A stretch of 64,000 bases of DNA from Streptomyces galbus (GTDB lineage: Bacteria; Actinomycetota; Actinomycetes; Streptomycetales; Streptomycetaceae): assembly GCF_005280195.1 (NCBI RefSeq), contig NZ_SZPR01000008.1, forward strand, positions 1 through 64,000. Direction: 5' to 3'. A program made the position numbers and the translations under genes. The notes beneath the pieces are model-generated. The model was not told the origin of the DNA. It made no database searches and saw only the letters and a program-made list of their open reading frames with translations. Below, in pieces: positions 27,211 through 35,601 of this stretch (positions are counted from its first letter, which is position 1; every line of letters starts with the position of its first letter).

Positions 27211-29271
27211 CTACCGGTCCGCGGACTCCGCGGGGGCCGGGGCGTACCCGGTGGGCCGGGCGGTGAACGTGCCCCGGCCCTGGGTGCGGCCGCGCAACCG
27301 GGCGGCGTAACCGAACAGTTCGGCCAGCGGCACGGTCGCGGTGACCACGGCGGCACCGGCGCGCACCACCGAGCCGGTGACCCGGCCGCGCCGGGCCGCC
27401 AGGTCGCCGAGGACCGCGCCGACGGCGTCCTCGGGCACGGTGACCGTGACCTCGGCGACCGGCTCCAGCAGGACCATCGCGCAGGAGCGCAGGGCCTGCC
27501 GGAGCCCGAAGCGGCCCGCCGTGCGGAACGCGGTGTCCGAGGAGTCCTTCACGTGGGTCGCCCCGTCGGTGAGGGTGACCCGCAGCCCGGTGACCCGGTG
27601 GCCGCCCAGGGGCCCCTCGGTGAGGGCGTCCCGGCAGCCGGCCTCCACGGCGCGCACGTACTCCTGCGGCACCCGCCCGCCGACCACGGCGGAGCGGAAG
27701 GCGAACTCCTCCTCCCACGGCTCCACGTCGAGCACCACGTGCGCGAACTGCCCGGCTCCACCGTCCTGTTTGACGTGGCGGTACACCGTCCCGGTCACCC
27801 CGCGCCCGACCGTCTCCCGGTAGGTGACCCGCGGCCGGCCGACGGCGACCTCCAGCCCGAGGGCGCGGCGCACCTTCTCCACCGCCACCTCCAGGTGCAG
27901 CTCCCCCATGCCGGACAGGACCGTCTGCCCGGTCTCGCCGTCGGTGCGCACCACCAGCGAGGGGTCCTCCTCGGTGAGCCGGGCGAGCGCGGGCGCCAGC
28001 CGGCCGGCGTCAGCCCGGCGGCGCGCCTCCACGGCCACCGACACGACCGGCTCGGCCACGCCGGGCGGTTCCAGGACGAGCGGGGCGTCCGGCGCGCACA
28101 GGGTGGTCCCCGCACGCGCCGCCTTCAGCCCGACGACGGCGACGATGTCCCCGGCCACCGCCCGCTCCAGCGGGACGTGCCGGTCGGCCTGGACCCGCAG
28201 GACGCGGCCGACGCGCTCGGTGCGGCGGGCGGTCGGGTCCCACACGGTGTCTCCCTTCTCCAGCGTGCCCGCGTACACGCGCAGGTAGGTCAGCCGGCCC
28301 GTCGGCGTGGCGTTCACCTTGAAGGCGAGCGCGGCGAACGGGGCGCCGGGGTCGGCCGCCCGCCGCACCTCGGCTCCGTCGTGGCGGCCGCGCACGGGCG
28401 GTACGTCCAGGGGCGACGGCAGGTAGGCGACCACGGCGTCCAGCAGCAGCTCCACACCGCGGTCGCGGTAGGCGGAACCGCACAGCACGACCACGCCGTC
28501 CCCGCTGCGGGTGAGGTCCCGCAGGGCGCCCGTGAGCGTCGCGGCGGAGAGCGTGCCCCGGTCGCAGAACTCCTCCAGCGCCGCCGGATGGCGTTCGGCG
28601 ACGGCCTCCTCCAGCAGGCGGCGCCTGCGCAGCGCCTCCTCCCGCAGCGCGTCCGGCACGGGCTGCCCGGCCGGGGCCGCGGCGTCCTCGGCGCGCACCA
28701 CGGCGCGCATGCGCACCAGGTCCACGACGCCGACGAAGCCCTCCTCCGCCCCGATCGGCAGGTGCACGACGAGCGGGGCCGGGTGCAGCCGCTCCCGCAG
28801 GGAGGCGACGGCCGCGTCGAGGTCGGCGCCCGCCCGGTCCATCTTGTTGACGAACGCGATCCTGGGTACGCCGTGCCGGTCGGCCTGCCGCCACACCGAC
28901 TCGCTCTGCGGCTCCACGCCCGCGACCGCGTCGAACACCGCCACGGCGCCGTCGAGCACCCGCAGCGCGCGCTCCACCTCGTCGGCGAAGTCGACGTGCC
29001 CCGGGGTGTCGATCAGGTTGATGCGGTGTCCGGCCCAGTCGCAGCTCACCGCGGCGGCGAAGATGGTGATGCCGCGGTCGCGCTCCTGCGGGTCGAAGTC
29101 GGTGACGGTGGTGCCGTCGTGGACCTCGCCGCGCCGGTGCGTGGTGCCGGTGGCGTACAGGATCCGCTCGGTGAGGGTGGTCTTGCCGGCGTCGACGTGG
29201 GCGAGGATGCCCAGGTTGCGCACGGCGGACAGGCGGGTGGACGGGGTGGTGGACAGGGAGGGAGCGCGCAT
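27211..29271 (-). CDS. Elongation factor G paralogue
   Basis: A 686-residue translational GTPase. G-motifs: AHVDAGKTT at 24-32, RGITI, DTPGHVDF and NKMDRAG. Domain IV and V segments follow (ELHLEVAVEKVRRALG, GAGQFAHVVLDVEP). It is more EF-G-like than TetM-like in the G domain, and at 686 residues is close to full-length EF-G. Lone extra copies of this kind act as specialised or antibiotic-linked factors in some bacteria. It is not beside the rpsL/rpsG/tuf genes, so it is not the housekeeping fusA. ATG 29271 is used. A leader ORF lies upstream. Confidence 0.9.
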   Translation of the reverse strand: MRAPSLSTTPSTRLSAVRNLGILAHVDAGKTTLTERILYATGTTHRRGEVHDGTTVTDFDPQERDRGITIFAAAVSCDWAGHRINLIDTPGHVDFADEVERALRVLDGAVAVFDAVAGVEPQSESVWRQADRHGVPRIAFVNKMDRAGADLDAAVASLRERLHPAPLVVHLPIGAEEGFVGVVDLVRMRAVVRAEDAAAPAGQPVPDALREEALRRRRLLEEAVAERHPAALEEFCDRGTLSAATLTGALRDLTRSGDGVVVLCGSAYRDRGVELLLDAVVAYLPSPLDVPPVRGRHDGAEVRRAADPGAPFAALAFKVNATPTGRLTYLRVYAGTLEKGDTVWDPTARRTERVGRVLRVQADRHVPLERAVAGDIVAVVGLKAARAGTTLCAPDAPLVLEPPGVAEPVVSVAVEARRRADAGRLAPALARLTEEDPSLVVRTDGETGQTVLSGMGELHLEVAVEKVRRALGLEVAVGRPRVTYRETVGRGVTGTVYRHVKQDGGAGQFAHVVLDVEPWEEEFAFRSAVVGGRVPQEYVRAVEAGCRDALTEGPLGGHRVTGLRVTLTDGATHVKDSSDTAFRTAGRFGLRQALRSCAMVLLEPVAEVTVTVPEDAVGAVLGDLAARRGRVTGSVVRAGAAVVTATVPLAELFGYAARLRGRTQGRGTFTARPTGYAPAPAESADR

Positions 29272-29423
29272 GGCCCTCGGCCTTTCGGGATGATCCGGGA
29301 GAACGGGCTGCGCGATGCGCCCCGGCGCCACCGTCCCGAGGTGTGCGGCGGACGCCGACACGCCGAACGTCCGGCCTGCTCACGTCGGTTCGCGGCAGGC
29401 CCCGTCCGGGGGCTGGTGGTACG

Positions 29424-29528
29424 TCAGGGCATCCGGTGCCGGCCGCGCCGCGGGCACCGGACGGCCCAGGACACGAGGATCACCTCGGACCGGCGACGGG
29501 GAGCGACGACGGCGCTGTGCGCACGCAT
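29424..29528 (-). CDS. Candidate leader peptide upstream of the EF-G paralogue
   Basis: A 34-codon ORF from ATG 29528 to TGA 29424, preceded by GAGGGGAGC at about nine bases. The peptide begins MRAHSAVVAPRRR and ends RGRHRMP. It ends 152 bases before the EF-G start and includes a hairpin (29432-29461). The arrangement resembles ribosome-stalling attenuators of translation-related resistance genes. It is not proven; the 359-base region 29272-29630 shows no other gene. Confidence 0.4.
   Translation of the reverse strand: MRAHSAVVAPRRRSEVILVSWAVRCPRRGRHRMP
29432..29461 (-). promoter_or_regulatory. Hairpin in the EF-G leader
   Basis: TCCGGTGCC (29432-29440) pairs perfectly with GGCACCGGA (29453-29461) across a 12-base loop. 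It lies in the last third of the leader ORF, where a stalled ribosome would change its folding. Confidence 0.5.
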
Positions 29529-29630
29529 GGCCCGGCTCCCCTCGATCGTCACGGTACGGCGCGCGACCCCCTGTCGTGGGCGGCGCGATGGGGTGAGTGT
29601 AGGGACGAACGGGTGCGCGGGGCGCGGGAT

Positions 29631-30335
29631 TTATCCGCGCGAGGCGACCGGGGCGGCGTAGAAGGCGTGCCGCACCCGGCGCAGCCACGCCTCCGCCGGG
29701 GCCTCGTCGGGGTGGTCCGGCAGGGCGCTGCGGGTCTCGGCGAAGGCCGTCTCGAAGCGCCGCAGCAGCGGCTCGGCGGCCCCGGGGTCGGCCGCGACCT
29801 GCTCGCCGAAGCGGTGGTAGGCGTCCGGGTCGTCGACCCGGATGGTCAACTCCCCCGTGCGGTACAGCTCGAAGCCCTGCTCGCACAGCCGCCTGAGGTG
29901 GCGGGCGTGCTTGGCGGTGCGCCCGCGGGTGCCCGGCGGGAGCGGACCGGCGCTGCGCGACAGGAGCTTGCGGAACTGCTGGGTGGCGTAGCCCAGGTAG
30001 GCGTCGCGGACCCGGCCGGCGCTGAGGAAGGAGGCGCGGATGCCGATGAGCTCCTCGCCGAGCGGGGTGCGGACCTCGTACAACTCGTCCGGCAGCCAGA
30101 CGAGTTCCATAACCGTGGGGTTGCCGCCGAGGGCGAGGCGGCACCACTTGGCCGCCTCGTGCAGGGTGCGGTCCGGGGCGGTGCTGACGTGGGACTCGGC
30201 CGGCCGGTGCAGGCCGTGCAGGTCCTCGGTGGGCGCGGCGAACAGCCCGAGGCGGTCCACGTCGGAGCCCGCGCGGGCGAGTCCGTACGCGGTCGAGCCG
30301 ACGATGCCGGACAGCAGGACGTTGGTGACGGACAT
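29631..30335 (-). CDS. Predicted nucleotidyltransferase (DNA polymerase beta superfamily)
   Basis: A 234-residue protein. The N-terminal GIVGSTAYGLARAGSDVDRLGLF contains the GS-x-GLx-SDxD core of the nucleotidyltransferase fold, with two metal-binding aspartates. The rest is helical (KHARHLRRLCEQGFELYR). Members are widespread in actinomycetes and phages, with mostly unknown substrates. It ends with TAA, unusual here, and is read in the same direction as the EF-G paralogue but about 360 bases upstream. Confidence 0.85.
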   Translation of the reverse strand: MSVTNVLLSGIVGSTAYGLARAGSDVDRLGLFAAPTEDLHGLHRPAESHVSTAPDRTLHEAAKWCRLALGGNPTVMELVWLPDELYEVRTPLGEELIGIRASFLSAGRVRDAYLGYATQQFRKLLSRSAGPLPPGTRGRTAKHARHLRRLCEQGFELYRTGELTIRVDDPDAYHRFGEQVAADPGAAEPLLRRFETAFAETRSALPDHPDEAPAEAWLRRVRHAFYAAPVASRG

Positions 30336-30532
30336 GGTGTTCCCCCTAGGTGTGGCCCGGCCATGATGCCGCGTCGGACGGGTCGGTCACCCGCCATTTT
30401 CCGGGTCGGCGCAGGTCAGCCCCGCCCGGCGCCGCCCGTCCCGCGAGGCTTTGGCCATACCCTCACCCCTCTCGCAAGACCGTCCCCCTGTGATCCTTGT
30501 CGCCGGTGTGCGGGGAGTGCGAGGAGTTCCGC

Positions 30533-30589
30533 ATGGGCAGCCTGCCCGTGCGTGAGAGGTCGGTGTCGTTCCTGTGGGGGAATCCGTGA
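30533..30589 (+). CDS. 18-residue leader peptide coupled to the flavin monooxygenase
   Basis: ATG 30533 is preceded by GAGGAG at eight bases. The ORF encodes [18 protein letters not shown] and its TGA (30587-30589) overlaps the GTG start of the monooxygenase (GTGA at 30586-30589). It is too short to be an enzyme. The tight overlap points to translational coupling. Trp four residues before a terminal Pro-stop recalls the TnaC leader, which senses tryptophan; here that is only an analogy. Confidence 0.6.
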   Translation: MGSLPVRERSVSFLWGNP

Positions 30590-31872
30590 GCGTGTGTGTC
30601 ATCGGTGCGGGCCTGTCCGGGCTGGCGGCGGCACGCGCCCTCAAGGCGCGGGGCGTGGAGTTCGTCTGCCTGGAGAAGTCGCCCGGCGTCGGCGGCATCT
30701 GGCGGGCGCCCGGCGCGGGTGAGCGCGGCCCGGGTTACCTGTCGCTGCACCTCAACTCCACGAAGCAGCTCACCGGTTACGCCGACCACCCGATGCCGGA
30801 CTCCTACCCGGTCTACCCGCGCCACAGCGACATGGCCGCCTACCTGCGGGCGTACGCCGAGTGGGCCGGCGTGCTCGACCACATCGAGCTGGAGACCACC
30901 GTGGAGTCCGTGCGGCCGACGGCCGACGGCGCCTGGACGGTGGTCAGCCGGTCCGCGGGCGGCGCGCGCACGGCCCGCGCGTTCAGCCAGGTGCTCGTCG
31001 CCTCGGGGCACAACACCGAACCGTTCCTGCCGGCCCCGCCCCCGGGTTCCGAGACCTTCGGGGGAACGATTCTGCACGCCTACGACTACCGCGACGGCAG
31101 CGACTGGGCGGGCCGGCGGGTCGTGGTCGTGGGGCTCGGCGCCTCGGCCGTGGACATCGCCGCGGACCTCTCCCGGTACGCCGAACGTACCCTGCTGTCG
31201 GTGCGCCGCGGGCTGCACATCCTGCCCAAGCAGCTCTTCGGCGTCCCGCTGGACGAGGTGGCCGAGGCGCCCTGGTGGACCGCGATGTCGCTGGCCGAGC
31301 AGCGCCGCTTCCTCGAACAGGCGCTGCTGGTGGCCCGCGGCAAGCTCTCCGACTACGGGCTGCCCGAGCCCGACCACCCGGTCTTCGCCTCGGCGGTGAC
31401 GCTCTCGGACGAGATCCTCAGCCGGATCCGCCACGGCGGTGTCGTGCCCAGGCCGGCGATCGACCGGCTCGACGGCGACCGGGTGCACTTCACCGACGGC
31501 AGCTCCGAGCGCGCCGACGCCGTCGTCTACTGCACGGGGTACCGCATGGCGTTCCCCTTCCTGCCCGACGGCTGCCCGATCGGCCCCCAGGGTGCGGTCG
31601 AGCTGTACAAGCGGGTCGTGGCTCCCGACCACCCGGGGCTGTTCTTCATCGGGCTGGTCCGTCCGCACGGGTCGATCACCCGGCTCGTGGAGGCCCAGGT
31701 GGACTGGGTGGCGCGGCTGGCGACGGGCGAGGCGGCGCTGCCCGAGCCGGAGGTCATGCGCAAGGAGATCGCCACGTACCTCGGGGGCATCGCCGGCCAG
31801 TACGGCAGCCGCGAGGGCGCGTCGATCCAGGTCAACTTCGCGCCCTACCTGGAGGAGTTGCGGGAGGTGTGA
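30586..31872 (+). CDS. Flavin-dependent monooxygenase (FMO), IptB-like
   Basis: A 428-residue FAD/NADPH enzyme. FAD-binding GAGLSG is at the N-terminus, the FMO signature [11 protein letters not shown] (FxGxxxHxxxY) lies near residue 160, and NADPH-binding [11 protein letters not shown] follows. GTG 30586 is preferred over GTG 30574 because GGGGGA lies just upstream and the leader stop overlaps it. With the DMATS-type gene 1 kb away, the pair matches known actinobacterial tryptophan prenyltransferase/FMO loci that make prenylated indole carbaldehydes or acetonitriles; the exact product is inferred only. Confidence 0.87.
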   Translation: MSVCVIGAGLSGLAAARALKARGVEFVCLEKSPGVGGIWRAPGAGERGPGYLSLHLNSTKQLTGYADHPMPDSYPVYPRHSDMAAYLRAYAEWAGVLDHIELETTVESVRPTADGAWTVVSRSAGGARTARAFSQVLVASGHNTEPFLPAPPPGSETFGGTILHAYDYRDGSDWAGRRVVVVGLGASAVDIAADLSRYAERTLLSVRRGLHILPKQLFGVPLDEVAEAPWWTAMSLAEQRRFLEQALLVARGKLSDYGLPEPDHPVFASAVTLSDEILSRIRHGGVVPRPAIDRLDGDRVHFTDGSSERADAVVYCTGYRMAFPFLPDGCPIGPQGAVELYKRVVAPDHPGLFFIGLVRPHGSITRLVEAQVDWVARLATGEAALPEPEVMRKEIATYLGGIAGQYGSREGASIQVNFAPYLEELREV

Positions 31873-32151
31873 GACGGCGGCCGGGGCTGCTCCCGGCCGA
31901 GCGGCCAGGGTCCGGACGCGGGTCGTCTCCCGCCACCGGGCCCTCGGTGCGTCCGGCAGTGGTCGCATGATGTCCCGGTCGGGGTCGGTTTCTCTTCGCC
32001 GCAGGTGACGGTCGTCCGATGCATGCAGATGCCGATGAAACAACCGTCCGGAATGGCCAGTTTGTGCGTGGTGACGCTCTCCCACCTGCCCCCACACTCT
32101 TGCGTGTCCATGGCAGACAGGTCGTGGACACACAACGGGGAGGAAACATCC

Positions 32152-32532
32152 ATGACAGCACTGAATCGGACCGGGTTGGCGTTCGCGGCTGTGGCCGCGT
32201 TCGTCGTCCCCACGGTCACAGGCATGACCGTCACCACCGCAGCGGCGCACGCTCCGTGCAGTTCGTCGGCCCCTGCGGACCGGGACAGCACGGGCTGGAA
32301 CGCAACGGGCGACAACAGCCGGATGCGCACCGGTTCGAGCACGACCTGCACGGCAGTCAGTAGCGCTCGTCCGGGCGACCACCTGGACTACCACTGCTAC
32401 ACGTTCGGCAACGACGGCTACACCTGGACCTACCTCCGCAACGACACCCGGAGCCCCGACACGTACGGCTGGGTTCGCGACGATGTCCTGTCCGACGGCG
32501 GCAGCGGTGTCCTGTGCCCCGAGTACGACTAG
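32152..32532 (+). CDS. Small secreted SH3-like protein
   Basis: A 126-residue exported protein. The signal peptide runs from MTALNRTGLAFAAVAAF to AAAHA. The mature part has four cysteines, probably two disulfides, and ends with YTWTYLRNDTRS then YGWVRDDVL, the pattern of bacterial SH3 domains. GGGGAGGAA precedes ATG 32152. Codon use is less G/C-rich than its neighbours, suggesting recent arrival. Role unknown; it sits between the two prenyl-indole genes and has its own terminator. The 279 bases before it hold a weak GTGTCCA/TGGACAC repeat (32104-32131) and no gene. Confidence 0.75.
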   Translation: MTALNRTGLAFAAVAAFVVPTVTGMTVTTAAAHAPCSSSAPADRDSTGWNATGDNSRMRTGSSTTCTAVSSARPGDHLDYHCYTFGNDGYTWTYLRNDTRSPDTYGWVRDDVLSDGGSGVLCPEYD

Positions 32533-32604
32533 GTTCTGGGCCCTCGGTCAGCACCGTGACCGGATCAGGATGAAGGAGCTTGCCTGAGCTCGCGCCGCTT
32601 TGAG

Positions 32605-32645
32605 AAGGCCCGTACCCCTTGCGCTCCGCAAAGGGTACGGGCCTT
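32605..32645 (+). terminator. Terminator after the SH3-like gene
   Basis: AAGGCCCGTACCC (32605-32617) and GGGTACGGGCCTT (32633-32645) form a perfect 13-bp stem. The remainder of the gene-free interval 32533-32857 shows no convincing feature. Confidence 0.85.
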
Positions 32646-32857
32646 CGCCCCGTGCGAGTTCGCACGGCGTGCCGTGACGGCAGCAGCGCCGGACCTCACG
32701 ACTTCGTGCGCGACGGCGGAGGGGACGGCGCGGTTGAAGCGAAGGCAGCTTGGCACCGCCCAGCCCATCAACCGCGCTGAAGGACCGGCCGTCAGCGTGG
32801 TCGGTGACGCTCGCACTCATCCGTGACATCCACCGCCGTCCGACGGCGCTGCACGGC

Positions 32858-34015
32858 TCAGGGTACCCGCGCGACCGCGGGTCGCCCCGCCCGCAAGGGG
32901 GCCGGGGGACGGACGTGGTACGCCTCGCAGGAGAGGTACGTCGTCACCCGCGGCGGGTGGCCGTCCTGGTGGGCGGCGGAGAGGTAGGCGACGAGGCCCA
33001 CGCCGTCCTCCGGGCGGCGGGCGGTCAGGGCCCGGGTGGCCTCGCGCAGGACCCCGTCGTCGATGCCGTGGCGGTGCAGCAGGGCCGTGGCGCGGGTCAG
33101 GGCCTCGCCGTCGTGGGCGGCGTAGTCCCGGACCGGTACGTGCAGGGTGAAGCCGCTGGGCCGTCCGGTCGCCGTCTCGGTGAAGGCGTGGCAGGACTGC
33201 ACGGGCCGGCGGGTGGGCCGTCCGCCCGGTCCGGTGTCCGCCTCGTCCTCGTGGCCGAGTCCGGACGCGATGCGGAAGAACGTTTCTGTCTCCTCGGCCG
33301 GCGGTCCCCCGGCGGTCCGGCACAGTGCTCCCGCCTCGGTGGCCGAGAGGTTCTGGTGGGCCAGGTAGACCTTCACCCGCGGCGCGTCCCAGTCCCCGAG
33401 GTCCAGGGCGAGGAACAGGTGCCGGTCGCCCTCCGGCAGCGCGGCGAACGCCCGGCCGTGACCGAGCCGCGCCAGCGCCTCCCGTACGGTGTCGGCGGCG
33501 CGGTCGGCGCCGCGGGCCGCCGGGTTGAGGTACGCCTTCAGTCGGGGCACGCCGCCGGGCCGCAGCTCGAGCGCGCACCACAGGGCCAAGGGTCCCTCGG
33601 GGGCGTCGGGGAAGAACAGGTCCTCCAGCTCGTCGAGCCGGTCGGTCGGGAAGGCCCACCGCCGCGCCGTCTCCCGCAGGAACCGCAGCCCCGCACGGCC
33701 GTTTCGGGCCAGGGTGCCTGCGCCGCACCCCGGTTCCAGCAGCACCCGCAGGGTCGGGGCGGCGTCCGGCACGAAGGACAGCGAGAACTCGACCGGGGTG
33801 TGGTCGTCGGAGAGGAAGGAAGGGTGGGGCGGCGGCAGGTCCAGCGGCCGTTCGGCCGCCGGGCCCAGGGCCTCCAGCAGGACGCGTACGTAAGCGGCGG
33901 CGTCGCTCCCGTCGAGGCCCGCGACCTCGCACAGCCGCAGGAGCTGCCGGGCGGTGTGGCCGCCGAGCGAGGCGGCCTCGGGGAGCGTGGGTGTGCCGTC
34001 GCCGGGGGCTCTCAC
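32858..34015 (-). CDS. DMATS-type aromatic prenyltransferase, IptA-like
   Basis: A 385-residue ABBA-barrel enzyme that attaches a dimethylallyl group to an indole, probably tryptophan. Family motifs: TPVEFSLSF (the Glu that contacts the indole N-H), RLKAYLNP, RVKVYLAHQ and VTTYLSCEAY, with Lys/Arg/Tyr residues for the diphosphate. GTG 34015 is used because the leader ORF stop overlaps it (GTGA) and GGAGG lies upstream; a start at 34165 would add an Arg-rich, unfamily-like segment. It probably acts with the flavin monooxygenase at 30586. Confidence 0.88.
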   Translation of the reverse strand: MRAPGDGTPTLPEAASLGGHTARQLLRLCEVAGLDGSDAAAYVRVLLEALGPAAERPLDLPPPHPSFLSDDHTPVEFSLSFVPDAAPTLRVLLEPGCGAGTLARNGRAGLRFLRETARRWAFPTDRLDELEDLFFPDAPEGPLALWCALELRPGGVPRLKAYLNPAARGADRAADTVREALARLGHGRAFAALPEGDRHLFLALDLGDWDAPRVKVYLAHQNLSATEAGALCRTAGGPPAEETETFFRIASGLGHEDEADTGPGGRPTRRPVQSCHAFTETATGRPSGFTLHVPVRDYAAHDGEALTRATALLHRHGIDDGVLREATRALTARRPEDGVGLVAYLSAAHQDGHPPRVTTYLSCEAYHVRPPAPLRAGRPAVARVP

Positions 34016-34137
34016 CACGCCTCCGACCGCCGGCCGGTCAGCCGGACAAGAAGATACCCGCCGTCGTGGGCGGGTATCGGGGGGAGCACGACGAGGGGCC
34101 GGGGTATGTGAACGGCGTCGGTGGATAGAGGGTCCAC
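34012..34137 (-). CDS. 41-residue leader ORF coupled to the prenyltransferase
   Basis: GTG 34137 has GAAGGAGGTG directly upstream, an almost perfect ribosome-binding site. The peptide begins VDPLSTDAVHIPRPLVVLPP and ends SEAW, and its TGA overlaps the prenyltransferase GTG (GTGA at 34012-34015). A strong hairpin lies inside it. Like the monooxygenase leader it ends near a Trp, the likely substrate of the pathway. Coupled translation is strongly suggested; sensing of Trp is hypothesis. It could also be a small functional protein. Confidence 0.6.
   Translation of the reverse strand: MDPLSTDAVHIPRPLVVLPPIPAHDGGYLLVRLTGRRSEAW
34053..34078 (-). promoter_or_regulatory. Hairpin inside the prenyltransferase leader ORF
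   Basis: GATACCCGCC (34053-34062) pairs perfectly with GGCGGGTATC (34069-34078), 6-base loop. It lies about 40 bases before the prenyltransferase start and could act as an attenuator or stop read-through from the conservon. Confidence 0.6.
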
Positions 34138-34154
34138 GACACCTCCTTCGACTC

Positions 34155-34184
34155 GTGAGCAACACGGATGACCGCGTTGCTCAC
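34155..34184. promoter_or_regulatory. Inverted repeat upstream of the prenyltransferase leader
   Basis: GTGAGCAAC (34155-34163) and GTTGCTCAC (34176-34184), 12-base centre. It lies just upstream of the leader ribosome-binding site, a position fitting an operator near the transcription start. Confidence 0.55.
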
Positions 34185-34240
34185 TACCCAAGAGGTTGAA
34201 TCGTCATGCGACGGTGATGAGTTGGTGGATGTTGCGTGAA

Positions 34241-35590
34241 TCACCTAGTCAGCCAGTTGAGGAACTGGCTCCACATACCTCCGCGTTCGGTCTTGCGGTC
34301 CGTCGCGGCGGCCGGTTCCTGGCGCGCGGAGGTGTCGGCCGGGGCGGCGGCCGAGGAGCGGCGCGCGACGTCGACCGGGGTGAACCGGGCGGGCAGGGTG
34401 GCCAGTCCGCGGTTGAACGGGCCGGGGCGCCAGGTCAGGCTGTCCGCGGGCACCGCGAGCTCCACGTCGGGCAGCTTGTTCAGCAGGTTCTCGATCGCGG
34501 TGACGGTGATCTGCCGGGCGGGCTCCTTGGAGGGGCAGGCGTGCGGGCCCGCGCTCCACGCCAGGTGCGCCCGGTTGCTGCCGGCCTGCCGGGCGGCGGT
34601 CAGCGCCGGGCCGGTGTTGGCGGCGGCGAAGCTGACCAGCAGCAGGTCGCCGGCCTGCAGCCGGGTCCCGCCGAACTCCATGTCGGCCACCGGGTAGTGC
34701 GGGGCCAGGTTGGACATGGGCGGGTTCTCCCACAGCGTGTCGTCGATCGCCTCGTCGATCAGCCCGCCCTGGTGGGCGTACGCGTCGTGGGTGAGCAGCC
34801 GGTGCAGGGTGTTGCCGATGAGGTTGCGCAGCGGCTCGTTGCCGCCCACCATCAGCAGCGCGAGCTGGTGGACCATCTCCTCGTCGGTGAGCTGCGCCGG
34901 GTGCTGCATCAGCCAGGTGGTGACGTCGTCGCCGGGCCGGCTCCGCTTGAGCGCGACCAGTTCACCGACGGCCGTGAACAGCACGCCCATGGCCTTCTCG
35001 GCGTTGACGCCGTCGAACATGCCGGCGATGCCGAACACCACGCGGTCGCCGATGTCGGCGGGGACGCCGAACAGCTCGTTGAAGACGAACAGCGGGAGCT
35101 GCTTGGCGTAGTCGCCCAGCAGGTCGGCCGAACCCCGGGCGCCGAACTGGGAGATGAGGAAGTCGGAGACGCGCGCGGTGGCCTGGCTGACCTTGCGGGG
35201 GTCCACCTTGGCCATGCTGTCGGTGATCGCCTGACGCAGCCTCAGGTGCTCGGCGCCGTCGCTGAACATGGCGTTCGGGCGGTACGCCAGCACCGGCGCG
35301 ACCGGGCTGTCCGGCGGGACCTTGCCCTCGCCCAGGGCGCGCCAGCGGCGGGCGTCCTTGCGGAACGAGGCGGAGTCCTGCAGGAGTTGCAGCGCGGTGG
35401 CGTAGTCGGTGACGAGGGTGGCCTCGACGCCGGGGGCGAGCTCGACGGGCGCGGTGGGGCCGTAGTGGCGCAGGTAGGCGTAGTACGCCTGGGGGTCCGC
35501 GGCGAACTCGGGGCCGTACAGGGGCACTCGGGCACCGGAGTGGTGCGCCGGGCACCCCGGCGGGGGCACAGGGGTGGAGAGGTCGTCCAA
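34241..35590 (-). CDS. Conservon-associated cytochrome P450 (CYP157-like) lacking ExxR
   Basis: A 449-residue P450, last gene of the conservon. The haem loop is LAWSAGPHACPS with Cys352; the usual Phe is Trp, and the Gly after Cys-x is Ser. The K-helix ExxR is replaced by DDTLW at 283-287, as in the CYP157 family, whose S. coelicolor member is known for EQSLW instead of ExxR. The I-helix reads LLMVGGNEPLRN, also divergent. The C-terminus ends MWSQFLNWLTR, an amphipathic tail. TTG 35590 is chosen for the TAGGAG upstream. Activity is uncertain. Confidence 0.87.
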   Translation of the reverse strand: MDDLSTPVPPPGCPAHHSGARVPLYGPEFAADPQAYYAYLRHYGPTAPVELAPGVEATLVTDYATALQLLQDSASFRKDARRWRALGEGKVPPDSPVAPVLAYRPNAMFSDGAEHLRLRQAITDSMAKVDPRKVSQATARVSDFLISQFGARGSADLLGDYAKQLPLFVFNELFGVPADIGDRVVFGIAGMFDGVNAEKAMGVLFTAVGELVALKRSRPGDDVTTWLMQHPAQLTDEEMVHQLALLMVGGNEPLRNLIGNTLHRLLTHDAYAHQGGLIDEAIDDTLWENPPMSNLAPHYPVADMEFGGTRLQAGDLLLVSFAAANTGPALTAARQAGSNRAHLAWSAGPHACPSKEPARQITVTAIENLLNKLPDVELAVPADSLTWRPGPFNRGLATLPARFTPVDVARRSSAAAPADTSARQEPAAATDRKTERGGMWSQFLNWLTR

Positions 35591-35601
35591 GGGGGTGGCT
35601 C

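Noticed and set aside
28838-28870. Tetracycline-resistance ribosomal protection protein (TetM/OtrA) as identity of the GTPase
   Set aside because: The G-domain and following segments (ERALRVLDGAVAVFDAVAGVEPQSE, RIAFVNKMDR) match EF-G much better than TetM; resistance remains possible but is not shown.
32548-32829. Minus-strand small ORFs between the SH3-like gene and the prenyltransferase
   Set aside because: They run through the terminator hairpin and have no ribosome-binding site or domain.
34016-34165. Prenyltransferase start at 34165
   Set aside because: It adds 50 Arg/Pro/Ser-rich residues unlike the family, while GTG 34015 has a GGAGG site and overlaps the leader stop.
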